Assembly (NCBI GenBank): GCA_016705235.1
Contig: JADIYP010000005.1
Span: 62,001-126,000 of the forward strand
DNA length: 64,000 nucleotides
Source: Candidatus Leptovillus affinis
GTDB lineage: Bacteria > Chloroflexota > Anaerolineae > Promineifilales > Promineifilaceae
Direction of reading: 5' to 3'
The position numbers and the translations under genes are program-made. Of the stretch, positions 37,001 through 45,642 are shown piece by piece. The notes under the pieces were generated by a model that saw only the letters and a program-made list of their open reading frames with translations, made no database searches and was not told where the DNA came from. Positions within the stretch are counted from its first letter, which is position 1. The number at the start of each line of letters is the position of its first letter.

Positions 37001-37716
37001 AAGAAGTTGGGGACCAACTGGGCAATGCCCGGACCCTGAACAATTTGGGCGTTGTCGCCGCCAGCCTGGGACAATATGAGCAGGCCATTGCCTATTATGA
37101 ACAGAGCCTGGCAATTCGGCAGCGGATTGGCGACCAGGAAGGCGAAGGAAACACATTGGGTAATTTGGGGATTGTGGCCTATGCCCAGGGACATTACAAC
37201 CAGGCAGAGCGCTATCAACGACAAAGCCTGATCATTCGTCAGGAAATTGGCGACCGGGCGGGTGAATGTCTGGCGTTGGCCAGCCTGGGGATTAGCCAAA
37301 CGCGCATCGGGCAGTTTGATCTGGCGGCGGCCAACTTGCAGGCGGCGATTGGCCTGAGTCGTGATCTGCGCAATCATAATTTGCTTGTGGAAGCGTTGAC
37401 GATGCTGGCCGATTTATTGCTGGCGCAGGACCGGCCGGCCGCAGCCCTGGAAACTTTGGCCGAAGTGTTGGATTATCTGGATGCCGGGGGCAAATTTGCT
37501 GGCACCGAGTATGACCTGAATAACCATCTTATCTGTTATCGTGTTTTGCAGGCAACGGCAAGCCGACGGAGCCGAAGTATTTTGAAGATGGCCTATGACC
37601 AGATTCAGGAGCAAAAAAGTTTGATCCAAAACGAGGATTTCCGACGCTCTTTCAGTGAAAACGTGCCCTGGCGGCGGGAAATTATCGTTGCGTGGGAAAA
37701 GGTGATGACTGCCTGA
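34069..37716 (+). CDS. SARP/AfsR-type regulator: BTAD, NB-ARC ATPase, TPR array (2)
   Basis: A 1215-residue relative of the protein encoded at 14547. A DNA-binding region (LHLLGTPQITLDEQPL to SLLWPDVEDSRALKNLRD) is followed by a BTAD domain (GEFLAGFSV, EPWRESAHYQRMLLF). The NTPase domain has P-loop IMGEGGIGKTRL at about residue 300, LLILDNFEHL and TSRERL. The C-terminal third is an array of about seven regular 40-residue TPRs with the pattern NNLGVVAASLGQYEQAIAYY. Starts at 34069 or 34081 are possible; neither has a strong ribosome-binding site. It ends at a perfect 18-bp hairpin facing the sensory operon. It probably activates the divergent small gene, subtilase and surface-protein genes. 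Confidence 0.87.
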   Translation: MAQRMSKLFLHLLGTPQITLDEQPLTEILPLKGQAILAYLAVTAQPQTRLWLASLLWPDVEDSRALKNLRDILPALRTMVGEHLLITRQTLMFNGERPYFLDVEALQTRLQLEGQSLEQRREVIDLYKGEFLAGFSVPQAGPFEEWQIMWRERLHELALQQMDLLVEQAIQQQKWEMGLELTQRLLELEPWRESAHYQRMLLFASTNNRSAALTQYELCRQTLDDEFGIEPMPQTQLLYEQIVSGEIGRSTSSTAVAVPRLHNIPRSLTPFFGRQKELAQTVQLLCNPDYPLVTIMGEGGIGKTRLAIAAAQQISADFKDGVWFVPLSSVEETSEPQMAADHLVSAIDNALGLTIPPGILSPFAYVQNQLYRRHMLLILDNFEHLIAGRAVVLDLLTACPNLTVLVTSRERLNAQAEAVIRLQGLPVPDDMAAVDMPALITMSSLQLFTERASRTTPDFILDDNNLADVVRICQLVEGLPLGIELAAVLTQYQSCADIAQALTANYDALAASWHDLPSRHQSLQAVFEYSWQRLSAEEALTLAQCSVFWGGFAATAVQAITGVPFARLASLAQKSLLRPLGNGRFDMHELIRHFAADKLAHLQTDDNPVQTRHCAYYVDFLRQRQDRLENETAVLREIQTDINNIRAAWQWAVLQPQPDALHTAVTGLSQFYRLVGFYREALDALAQAISSLEKAPPARPIQFLLGQLYAEQSYFVGRIVNLNEALRLAQKTLTIGQDLNDTYLQTVGHVHIAAILFEEGSILKSEEHSHLGLALAAGSDKLQRQQANSLRNLGRIATNRGAHDAARQYYQQALTLVQKAGSRSDEAWLLNELGAVDWRQGEYESAQTYLHQGLAIVQAIGDRQTEADILKNLGIVAWFQRRSDQALPYYEQSLTIYKEIGDRTGESSILNNMGLVAWDQTDYEQSARYYEQSLMIKHEIGERSKAGITYGNLGIVARAQGKYEQAIHYHEQSLAISQEVGDQLGNARTLNNLGVVAASLGQYEQAIAYYEQSLAIRQRIGDQEGEGNTLGNLGIVAYAQGHYNQAERYQRQSLIIRQEIGDRAGECLALASLGISQTRIGQFDLAAANLQAAIGLSRDLRNHNLLVEALTMLADLLLAQDRPAAALETLAEVLDYLDAGGKFAGTEYDLNNHLICYRVLQATASRRSRSILKMAYDQIQEQKSLIQNEDFRRSFSENVPWRREIIVAWEKVMTA

Positions 37717-37737
37717 GGGTTCCTATGTTTTTACCTT

Positions 37738-37778
37738 GAGGAGATTGGACCATTCTTGGTGAATGGTCCAATCTCCTC
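37738..37778. terminator. Bidirectional hairpin between convergent genes
   Basis: GAGGAGATTGGACCATTC (37738-37755) and its perfect complement (37761-37778) with a 5-base loop lie between the SARP-type gene and the convergent hybrid kinase gene. The AGATTGGACC core relates it to the nested palindromes elsewhere in the window. Confidence 0.75.
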
Positions 37779-37800
37779 CGCGTAATTTTTAGGCGGCTGC

Positions 37801-40800
37801 TTAATTTGGGGTCACGCCCAGGACATCTCTGATTTTTTTAGATAGTTCTTGAAGGGAGAAGGGTTTTTGGATCCAGGGAACGGCCGTTTGCTGCAATGTT
37901 TGTAAACGCCCTTCCTCCAATGAATGGCCTGTCATGACCAAAACTTTAATTTCCGGAAACCGTTGTCGCACAGATTTAGATAACTGCAACCCATCCATGC
38001 CTGGCATTACCAAATCGGTGAGAATCAGGTCGATTGCATGGTCATCGGACCCCAGAAGCGAGAGTGCGTCATCCCCTGTAGAGGCAGATTTAACTTCGTA
38101 TCCCAACCCCATCAAAACTTCAGCTACCGAAAGGCGCATGGCCAGATTATCTTCTACCAGCAAGATGCACTCTGTGCCCCTTATTTTTGTATTGGATGGG
38201 ATGGTAGACGGCCGTTCTACAGCCGCAGCACTGATCAATGGTAAATAAATGTCAAAAACAGTCCCTTCTCCTACCTGGCTTTGCACATCAATAAACCCGT
38301 TGTGTTGTTTAATGATGCCATAGACTTGAGCCAGTCCCAGACCGGTTCCTTGCCCCACCTGCTTCGTAGTAAAAAATGGATCGAAGATATGCGGCAGATT
38401 TTCTGGAGCAATACCAGCGCCTGTATCAGAAACCGCCAGATGGACCCAATTTCCCTCCGCCATATCCGGCAAAGGTGATGACACTTGCTCGGTTACTGCC
38501 AAAGTGGCTAAAGCGAACCGCAGCTCGCCCCCGTTGGGCATAGCGTCACGAGCGTTGAGGGCTAAATTCATCAAGGTTTGCTGCAAACGAGTGGGGTCAG
38601 CTTGCAACATGTAGCCTGTCTCTGCATACGCCAACTTTAGAGAAATGCTTTCAGGCAAGGTATGCTCCAACAACTTAATGAATTCCTTGGTCATGGGCAG
38701 CAGGTCAACGGCCGTCTTTTCCATATCAGCACGCCGACTAAAATCCAAAATCCGAGAGATCAAATTAGCCGCATGTAACGCCTGATCATTAATTTGCCCC
38801 AAACGCTGCTTATTCTTAGGCGAAATATCAGGCGCATCTTGCAAAATTTGGGTATAAAGCGTAATCACGCCCATCACATTATTAAAATCGTGAGCAATAC
38901 CCGCCGCTAGCTGCCCCACAGTTGCCAACCTTTCCTGAGCCTGCTGATACCGTTGGGTGGTTCTTTGTTCGGTCACATCGTCAATAACCAGCACCCAGTT
39001 TTTCGCGTCAAGCGCCTCTTGCAAAGGGCTGGCAACAAGCACAAAGGTATGCCCTGCGGCTTGCACTTCATGCCATTTGTTGTCCACAGGCAGCATTAAT
39101 AGTTCAGGCAGCGAATGATCGCCAAGATGCGTAATGACGTCATTCCCACCCTCCCCGACCAGCTTCACCAAATTGTCCTCAGCGACAGGGTTTGCCAGCA
39201 TCACCCGCCCCAGACTATCAATAAAAAGAATGCCCAACGGCACCGTGTCCATAATCTGCCGAATACGCTGCGCCTGTTCTCGAACCTGGGTTAATAAGCG
39301 AACGCGATCATCGTCTGCCCGTTTTCGTTCAGTTATATCCTGCTTAATCGCAATAAAACGGCTAATTTGACCATCGGCACCCGGCAAAGGAGTAATGGTT
39401 TGCTCCTCGGTATAAAAGCTGCCATCTTTGCGGCGATTAATCAATTCCCCATGCCACACCTGGCCTGCCAGAATCGTTTCCCACATATTTTTATAAAAAG
39501 GGTCGTCATGCATGCCAGATTTGATCAGCTTGCCTGGTTTTTTGCCATTGGCTTCAGCCGCTGAATAGCCGGTAAGGGTTGTGAAGGCTGGATTAGTCCA
39601 TTGGATTTCCCCGGCCGCATTGGTAATCATGATGGCATTAGCGGCCGCTTCCAACGCCGCGCCCTGTAAACGCAGCGTGGCCTCCGCCTGCTTGCGTTCG
39701 CGCAGTTCCAGTTCAATCCTGGAGAATAACCCGGCATTTTGAATAGCCACGGTAGCCAGATGCGCAAACTGATTCATAATTTCGACCGCTTCTTGTTCAA
39801 ACATGGCATCTATGTCGCTGCCGACATGGGCCAGACCCAGCACGCCTACCACCTTCGAATCAGATAAAAGCGGCACGCCAATGGTGGCGCGGATCAAGTT
39901 GTTGGCAAAGCCAGCAATACGTCCCGGCCAGTTATCATAATCGTTAATGACTACAGGCTTTCCGGTCTGCCAAACAATTCCTGCAAGCCCCTCGCCGGGC
40001 TGGACAATAAATTTCAGGGATTCTTTCATCACCCCCAGACCCACTTTAGGCATGAGTTTGCCGGTATCCGGATCAATCAAATCCAAAAAACCGTCCGATG
40101 TGCCGACAATACTACCAGCGCGCTGGACGATATTCTTCAATAAATGGTCGAGGTCGAGTTCGGAAACGAGGTCTATCGTGGTTTCTTGCAAAGACTGTAA
40201 ATACTGATTCTGGCGGCGCAGCGTCTCTTGCGCCTTGATCCGCTCGGTAATGTTTTCATGAGCGACAACAACTTTTCGTTTTCCAAAATCAGGGCTGGGG
40301 AAGGGCGTTACCCGCTCCAAAAACCAATAATTTTCCTCCGGAGAATGGCAGGGGTATTCCACCTCGAACATGTTGGAATCGCCGCGAATCACAGCCCTAA
40401 TGCAGGCGGCCACATGCGCCGCAAACGCAGCATCCGCGCCTTGCGTCGTGTCACAAACTGCCAGGTAATTGGTTCCTATCCCAACTTTATTCAATTCACC
40501 AAAATTGGAAATGGCATACTCTTCCCAAGATTTATTCAGGGCGATAATCACGCCTGTTTCGTCCAGAACACAGATGTTGGCGTTGAGGGAGTTGATGGTC
40601 GATTGAGCCAGGTTTTGGGAGGCGCGGATTGCGTCTTCGGTCAGCTTGCGCTCAATGGCATATCGCAGCACCCGCGTCAGCAGGCGGCTGTCTACATTTC
40701 CTTTGATCAAATAGTCTTGCGCGCCCTGGCTAACTGCCTGAAACCCTGTCTCTTCGTCATCCAGACCCGTAAGCACTACCACAGGCAGGCTGGGGGCGAC

Positions 40801-41028
40801 TTGATGAAGGTGGACTAGCCCTTCCAGTCCTTTCACATCGGGTAATCCAAGATCTAGAAGAAGCACATCGAAAGATTTGTTGTGGATGTGGTCTAGAGCA
40901 GCATCTAACCGTTCGGCATGTGTCACGACGAACTGTACGCTTTCCGCTTCTTTTAGTAATTCGCGAATCAATCGCGCGTCGCCTGGATTGTCCTCAATGA
41001 GCAGGATTTGGATGGTTGCTATTATCAT
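37801..41028 (-). CDS. Hybrid sensor histidine kinase with N- and C-terminal receiver domains
   Basis: A 1075-residue cytoplasmic protein without membrane segments. Domain order: receiver (phosphoacceptor Asp59 in LLLDLGLPD), PAS (about 145-260), GAF (about 290-440, QPGEGLAGIVWQTGKP), PAS (about 455-575), a further PAS-like region, HisKA with GIAHDFNN (His about 713), HATPase (NLALNARDAMPNG, DTGAGI, GTGLGL), and a second receiver (ILTDLVMPGMDG). It can both receive phosphate from another kinase and pass its own. Its ATG overlaps the stop of the preceding response regulator by 4 bases, so the two are translationally coupled. The gene has only three ACGGCCGT copies, all in the last 900 bases. 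Confidence 0.92.
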   Translation of the reverse strand: MIIATIQILLIEDNPGDARLIRELLKEAESVQFVVTHAERLDAALDHIHNKSFDVLLLDLGLPDVKGLEGLVHLHQVAPSLPVVVLTGLDDEETGFQAVSQGAQDYLIKGNVDSRLLTRVLRYAIERKLTEDAIRASQNLAQSTINSLNANICVLDETGVIIALNKSWEEYAISNFGELNKVGIGTNYLAVCDTTQGADAAFAAHVAACIRAVIRGDSNMFEVEYPCHSPEENYWFLERVTPFPSPDFGKRKVVVAHENITERIKAQETLRRQNQYLQSLQETTIDLVSELDLDHLLKNIVQRAGSIVGTSDGFLDLIDPDTGKLMPKVGLGVMKESLKFIVQPGEGLAGIVWQTGKPVVINDYDNWPGRIAGFANNLIRATIGVPLLSDSKVVGVLGLAHVGSDIDAMFEQEAVEIMNQFAHLATVAIQNAGLFSRIELELRERKQAEATLRLQGAALEAAANAIMITNAAGEIQWTNPAFTTLTGYSAAEANGKKPGKLIKSGMHDDPFYKNMWETILAGQVWHGELINRRKDGSFYTEEQTITPLPGADGQISRFIAIKQDITERKRADDDRVRLLTQVREQAQRIRQIMDTVPLGILFIDSLGRVMLANPVAEDNLVKLVGEGGNDVITHLGDHSLPELLMLPVDNKWHEVQAAGHTFVLVASPLQEALDAKNWVLVIDDVTEQRTTQRYQQAQERLATVGQLAAGIAHDFNNVMGVITLYTQILQDAPDISPKNKQRLGQINDQALHAANLISRILDFSRRADMEKTAVDLLPMTKEFIKLLEHTLPESISLKLAYAETGYMLQADPTRLQQTLMNLALNARDAMPNGGELRFALATLAVTEQVSSPLPDMAEGNWVHLAVSDTGAGIAPENLPHIFDPFFTTKQVGQGTGLGLAQVYGIIKQHNGFIDVQSQVGEGTVFDIYLPLISAAAVERPSTIPSNTKIRGTECILLVEDNLAMRLSVAEVLMGLGYEVKSASTGDDALSLLGSDDHAIDLILTDLVMPGMDGLQLSKSVRQRFPEIKVLVMTGHSLEEGRLQTLQQTAVPWIQKPFSLQELSKKIRDVLGVTPN

Positions 41029-41480
41029 ATTTGGTTGGTTGGCGGTAATTTGACGATGGTGAGCCAGAACCCTTCAATCTGTCCGATAATTTCAATGAAG
41101 TGCTCTAGGTCGACGGGTTTGGTGACGTAAGCATTGGCATGAAGATCATAGCTATTCAGGATATCGCGTTCATCATCTGATGTTGTTAGAACAATGACCG
41201 GAATGCGTTTTAGACGAGGATCCGCTTTGATATTGGCCAGCACTTCTGCGCCATTCATCAACGGCAAGTTTAGATCTAATAAAATCACATCGGGACGAGG
41301 GGCATTGGCGTATTGTCCTTTTTGGTTGAGAAAAGCCAGGGCTTCCAAACCATCTGTGACGATGAACATTTCATTGTTGACTTTGCCTTCTCTGAGGGCT
41401 TCTTTTGTCAGGCGTATATCACCAGGGTTGTCTTCAACCAGGAGAATTTTTACTGGGTTTCCATTTATTTGTGTGTTCAT
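41025..41480 (-). CDS. Single-domain response regulator (Rcp1-like)
   Basis: A 151-residue receiver-only protein. Acidic pocket VEDNPGD, phosphoacceptor Asp69 in ILLDLNLP, Thr in VLTTSDD and Lys in VTKPVD are all present. The extended C-terminus (EGFWLTIVKLPP) is typical of Rcp1-type regulators that pair with phytochrome-like kinases. No output domain is present, so it works by protein contact or as a phosphate shuttle between the Cache kinase upstream and the hybrid kinase downstream, with which it overlaps by 4 bases. Confidence 0.92.
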   Translation of the reverse strand: MNTQINGNPVKILLVEDNPGDIRLTKEALREGKVNNEMFIVTDGLEALAFLNQKGQYANAPRPDVILLDLNLPLMNGAEVLANIKADPRLKRIPVIVLTTSDDERDILNSYDLHANAYVTKPVDLEHFIEIIGQIEGFWLTIVKLPPTNQI

Positions 41481-41597
41481 GGTTCCTTACAAGGCTAATT
41501 TGTTAGTAGCTGTGCCGTGCCTAAGAATTTTGCGGTTTTCAGATTGGCCTAATCGTGAAGATGGACCAATTTTACCAGTTTGCGCGCACACGGTGGC

Positions 41598-44500
41598 TTA
41601 GAGTTCTGCCTTCTGTATTGTGTCTGCGGGAATGGTGAAGTAGAAGGTGGTTCCTGCATTTGGTTGCGAATGGACCCAGATGTTGCCGCCGTGCCGTTCG
41701 ACAATCTTTTTGCAAATGGCCAGCCCAATGCCGGTGCCGCCGTAATTGGCGCGTGTGTGCAAGCGCTGGAAAATGATGAAAATGCGGTCGGAGAATTGGG
41801 GGTCGAAACCAATTCCGTTGTCGCGTATTGAGAATTGCCAGTCGCTCTCTTGTTTTTGGACGCCGATATGAATTTTGGGGGGTGCTTCGCTGCGGAATTT
41901 AATGGCATTGCTGAGCAGGTTTTGGAACAACTGCACTAATTGGCCGGCATCTCCGGTGATTGTGGGCAGGAGATCGTCGTGGTCGATTTGGGCGGCCGTT
42001 TCCTGGATGCTTGTTTCCAGGTTTGTAAGCGCTTCTTTGAGGATAACTTTTATCTCAACTGGCTCGAATGGTTTGCCTCGTGTGCCTACTCGTGAGAAAG
42101 ATAGCAAATCTTGAATGAGTTGTTTCATGCGGTTGGCGCCATCGACGGCGTAACCGATGAATTCATCGGCGTCGCTGTCTAGCTTGCCGCTGTAGCGGCG
42201 TTGGAGCAATTGCAGGTAGCTGGTGACCATGCGGAGGGGTTCTTGTAAGTCGTGCGAGGCCACGTACGCAAATTGTTGTAATTCGATATTTGATCGTTCG
42301 AGTTCGGCGAGGATGCGGTTTATTTCTGCCTCTGCGGTTTTGCGTTGGGTAATGTTTTCGATGTCGCTCACAAGATAGAGCGGCTGGTTGTCGGCGTTAA
42401 AAAGCAGGATTCGATTTAAGCGAACCCATATGGTATCCCCGGACTTGTGCGCGATCGTGAGTTCCTCGTTGTAGGAAGGAATTGTCCTTTGGATGAGTTG
42501 TTGCATGTAATCGTGGCCGGATGCTAGAAAATCTGGATGCGTGATATCCCACCATGTTTTTTGGCACAATTCTTCCTCGGAATAACCTGTCATTTCGCAG
42601 AATGCCTGGTTTACCTGGAAGAATTGCCCTTCTGGCGTCGCCAGCACTCGGCCTATTGCGGCGAGATCAAAGGCGGCGCGGAACCGTTTTTCGCTTTGCA
42701 CCACTTCCTCTGTTCGGTCAGCGACCCGCTGTTCCAGGGTCTGGTTGAGTTGAATGAGTTCTGCTTCTGTTTGTTTTTGTTTTGTAATGTCTATGCCAGT
42801 GCCGATGACATATTTGACCTTTCCGAGGGTATCGAGTTGGCAGGTGTTGGCCCAGGCAATCGCGCGGCGTTCGCCGCTTTTGGTAAGCCAGTAGTTTTCA
42901 TGGGTGTTGGGAAAATCTCCGGCCTGCATTTGGTGGAAAACCTTTTTTATCTCTTCTTTTTCTTCTTCCAGGAGCAAGAAATCCCAAAACGGCCGTCCCG
43001 CCACCTCGCCAAAAGAATAACCCGTCAGCGCTTCACACGCCCAATTAAAGCGCATGATATGCCCCTCGTTATCCAACCCAATAATCAACGCCTCGGCCGT
43101 GTCCATAATCGCATCGACAAAGCCGCGTTCTTCTACCAGGGCTATCTCGGCCTCTTTTTGTGATGTGATGTCGTAGGCGATCAACAAGGCTGCTGTGATG
43201 TGCCCCTCGCTGTCATAAACAGGTTGAATGCGCGAATTGTACCACCGCGTTTGGCCGGTAATTACAGTAGACGATTCCCTGACCAGATTAATTCCTTCGG
43301 TTATAACGGTTTGTATGCTCTGTAATTGGCGGTCGGCGGCTGGCTTTGGTAACAGCTTCGCCATAGGTTGCCCAATAAAATCATCTGGCTGACCGCCAAG
43401 CTGCCGGGCTGCATTGGTGTTCATAAAAAGAAAAGTGCCATCGTGGGCAATCGTTGAAATGGCTGCGTCTGCGCCTTCCACAACGGCGCGATATTTTCTT
43501 TCGCTGTCTGACAAGGCCGCCTGGATGGTTTCCAAACTGGCGGCCATCTGGTTGAATCCGTTGGCCAATGTGCCCAACTCGTCTTGCCGATCCACCTGTA
43601 CCCGGTGATCCAGGTTGCCGGCCGCCATGATTTCCATGCCAACGGTTAGCTGCCGTAGTGATTTGGTTAGCGAGCGGGAAAAGAAAATCCCTGCGCCACT
43701 GGCGACGACAATGGCCAAAATGCCCAGCCACAGCATTTTTTGGCGCAGACTGACAACCGGGGCGAGCGCCTCTTGTTGATCGATTTCGGTCAGAATACAC
43801 AAGGCCAGATTGGGAAGCCAGCGATAGGACCCTAAAACCGGCACATCGCGGTAATCATTGTAGATGGTCGTAGCGCTTGTTCCGGTCAGACAATCGTTCA
43901 CGCCTGGCGAATTGACGGTCACTCGCAGCGGCGATGTGACCCCAAACCGGCTGTTGGTGACCAGGAACCCAAATTGGTTTACCAAATAAGTTTCTTCGGT
44001 CGCGGTAAGCTCGCGCCCCTGTTCCATGATGCGTGACATTTCCCCCAGGTCCTGATGGCCGACCAGCACAGCTATCAAGTCGCCATCCTTGCTCAGAATT
44101 GGGGTGCTGGTGTGCATCACGACGCCGTTGTCTACCAGGGAATAGGCTGGCGTTTGGGTGTAGGTTTGGCTTTGCCCCTTCAGGAAATATGTCTCGTTTT
44201 CGCGGAAAAAGCCTTCGAGTGATTTGTCGGTGGAAATTAATATTTGCCCATCGCTGGGGCGAAGGATGGAGATTGTCAGATAACCGCCTGTTCCAATCAG
44301 AAGGGGCAGATGGTCGATGTCGAGTTGTTGGTAGGCTTCCTGGTAGGCGGGATCATCGGGTTGGAGGGAGGCCAGGGTGGCCGCATATTGTTTGACTAAC
44401 GGCCGTTGCGCCACTTTCTCCAGGTCTTGCTCATTATTACGCAGCCAGCGTTCCAACTCAGCCTCTTTAAGCAGCGTTGTTTTGGCAAGGTCTTCAAAAA

Positions 44501-44612
44501 CCTTGGCCTCCAGACTGCGCCGGCTGCTCTGAAACGCCAAAACCCCAACCCCTGCAACCGTCAGGATGGAGATGGCCATAAACAGCCCCGCCAATTTGCT
44601 GGAAAGTTTCAT
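41598..44612 (-). CDS. Membrane sensor histidine kinase: Cache, HAMP, three PAS domains
   Basis: A 1004-residue kinase. A transmembrane helix (about 7-27) is followed by an extracellular Cache-type sensor (about 30-290), a second helix (about 297-317) and HAMP (FSRSLTKSLRQL to about 370). Three PAS domains follow at about 375-495, 500-620 and 650-765, then HisKA of phytochrome type with VASHDLQEPLRMV (His about 787) and an HATPase domain with NLLSNAIKF, DNGIGFD and GGTGIGLAICKKI. Its ATG overlaps the stop of the binding-protein gene by 4 bases, so the binding protein is probably its sensory partner. There is no receiver domain; phosphate likely goes to the single-domain regulators on either side. 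Confidence 0.93.
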   Translation of the reverse strand: MKLSSKLAGLFMAISILTVAGVGVLAFQSSRRSLEAKVFEDLAKTTLLKEAELERWLRNNEQDLEKVAQRPLVKQYAATLASLQPDDPAYQEAYQQLDIDHLPLLIGTGGYLTISILRPSDGQILISTDKSLEGFFRENETYFLKGQSQTYTQTPAYSLVDNGVVMHTSTPILSKDGDLIAVLVGHQDLGEMSRIMEQGRELTATEETYLVNQFGFLVTNSRFGVTSPLRVTVNSPGVNDCLTGTSATTIYNDYRDVPVLGSYRWLPNLALCILTEIDQQEALAPVVSLRQKMLWLGILAIVVASGAGIFFSRSLTKSLRQLTVGMEIMAAGNLDHRVQVDRQDELGTLANGFNQMAASLETIQAALSDSERKYRAVVEGADAAISTIAHDGTFLFMNTNAARQLGGQPDDFIGQPMAKLLPKPAADRQLQSIQTVITEGINLVRESSTVITGQTRWYNSRIQPVYDSEGHITAALLIAYDITSQKEAEIALVEERGFVDAIMDTAEALIIGLDNEGHIMRFNWACEALTGYSFGEVAGRPFWDFLLLEEEKEEIKKVFHQMQAGDFPNTHENYWLTKSGERRAIAWANTCQLDTLGKVKYVIGTGIDITKQKQTEAELIQLNQTLEQRVADRTEEVVQSEKRFRAAFDLAAIGRVLATPEGQFFQVNQAFCEMTGYSEEELCQKTWWDITHPDFLASGHDYMQQLIQRTIPSYNEELTIAHKSGDTIWVRLNRILLFNADNQPLYLVSDIENITQRKTAEAEINRILAELERSNIELQQFAYVASHDLQEPLRMVTSYLQLLQRRYSGKLDSDADEFIGYAVDGANRMKQLIQDLLSFSRVGTRGKPFEPVEIKVILKEALTNLETSIQETAAQIDHDDLLPTITGDAGQLVQLFQNLLSNAIKFRSEAPPKIHIGVQKQESDWQFSIRDNGIGFDPQFSDRIFIIFQRLHTRANYGGTGIGLAICKKIVERHGGNIWVHSQPNAGTTFYFTIPADTIQKAEL

Positions 44613-45607
44613 TTCTCGTCTCCGATAGACTTTTCCAGAAACGCCAGCGTAAACACCGTAGACACATCTATTTCATTTGGCAGCACGCCTTGCGCCAGCA
44701 AAATGTCGTGCATTTCTTGCCACTTTGCCTGATCCATCCAGCCAATCCTGGTTGTGCCAGATTGAATGAGCGGAATACTGGCCATCATGCGCAGAGATTC
44801 CGCAGCCGGATCTGCCTGGTCGTTATAAAGGGCGACCATTGGGCCAATGGCCTCCGGCTGCGTGACCGCAAAAGTCAGGCCGTTACGCGTGGCCCTGACA
44901 ACTCGCGTCACAACATCTGGCGATTCAGCCATAAACGCATCCGTGGTAAACAGCGTGTCGGCGTATAAATGAACCCCATAATTGTCAGGGTAGATCACCT
45001 GGATATCGTAACCGGCTTGCTGTAAATCCAAGACCATGCCGGTCACAAATCCCCCCCAAATTGGAACCTCACCTGAAGCGAACCGGGCAATATCTGAAGG
45101 AAGTTCAACGATCTGATACGCTTCAGGGGGAATAGCCATAAATGCCATCATGGCGCGCAGTGTCGGCAGCATGTCCAGAGTGGCGCGGATGGTTTTGCCC
45201 GCAAATTGCTGCGGCGTCGTAATGCCCGTGTTCGTCAGGGCGAAAAACACGACGGGGTTGCGCTGGTAAATGGTGGCAATCGCCCGTACCGGCTTGCCCT
45301 GGGAACGCGCCAGCAGGATCACGTCTGCGCCGGCGATGCCAAACTGCGCTTCGCCATCCAGAACTGCCGCAATAGGATCGATACCCGGTCCTCCTTCAAG
45401 AAAGGTTGCGTCGATCCCTTCGGCGGCGAAATACCCTTCCTGGTCGGCGGCGTAAAGGCCGCCAAACTGCGCGTTGTGGGTCCAGCGCAGTTTGATGGCT
45501 ACCGGAACTGCTGCTGGTTTCTCGTTGCCTACGGTGCAAGCCACAAGATTCACCGCCCAAAAAATAACGAGAACCAGGCGTTTAATCGAAAACACTCCTT
45601 TCAACAT
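44609..45607 (-). CDS. NMT1/THI5-like substrate-binding lipoprotein
   Basis: A 332-residue lipoprotein (lipobox LVAC, Cys24) of the ABC-type riboflavin/pyrimidine/nitrate binding family. Visible features are KLRWTHNAQFGGLYAADQEG, FLEGGPGIDPIAAVLDGEAQFGIAGADV and KTIRATLDMLP. Relatives bind thiamine or pyrimidine precursors, aliphatic sulfonates or nitrate. No permease or ATPase gene is nearby; instead its stop overlaps the start of a Cache histidine kinase by 4 bases. It therefore probably acts as a periplasmic ligand sensor presenting its ligand to the kinase. The ligand is unknown. Confidence 0.88.
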   Translation of the reverse strand: MLKGVFSIKRLVLVIFWAVNLVACTVGNEKPAAVPVAIKLRWTHNAQFGGLYAADQEGYFAAEGIDATFLEGGPGIDPIAAVLDGEAQFGIAGADVILLARSQGKPVRAIATIYQRNPVVFFALTNTGITTPQQFAGKTIRATLDMLPTLRAMMAFMAIPPEAYQIVELPSDIARFASGEVPIWGGFVTGMVLDLQQAGYDIQVIYPDNYGVHLYADTLFTTDAFMAESPDVVTRVVRATRNGLTFAVTQPEAIGPMVALYNDQADPAAESLRMMASIPLIQSGTTRIGWMDQAKWQEMHDILLAQGVLPNEIDVSTVFTLAFLEKSIGDEK

Positions 45608-45642
45608 GTGTTTGCAACCTTTTGAGCCGCCAAGATGAACGG

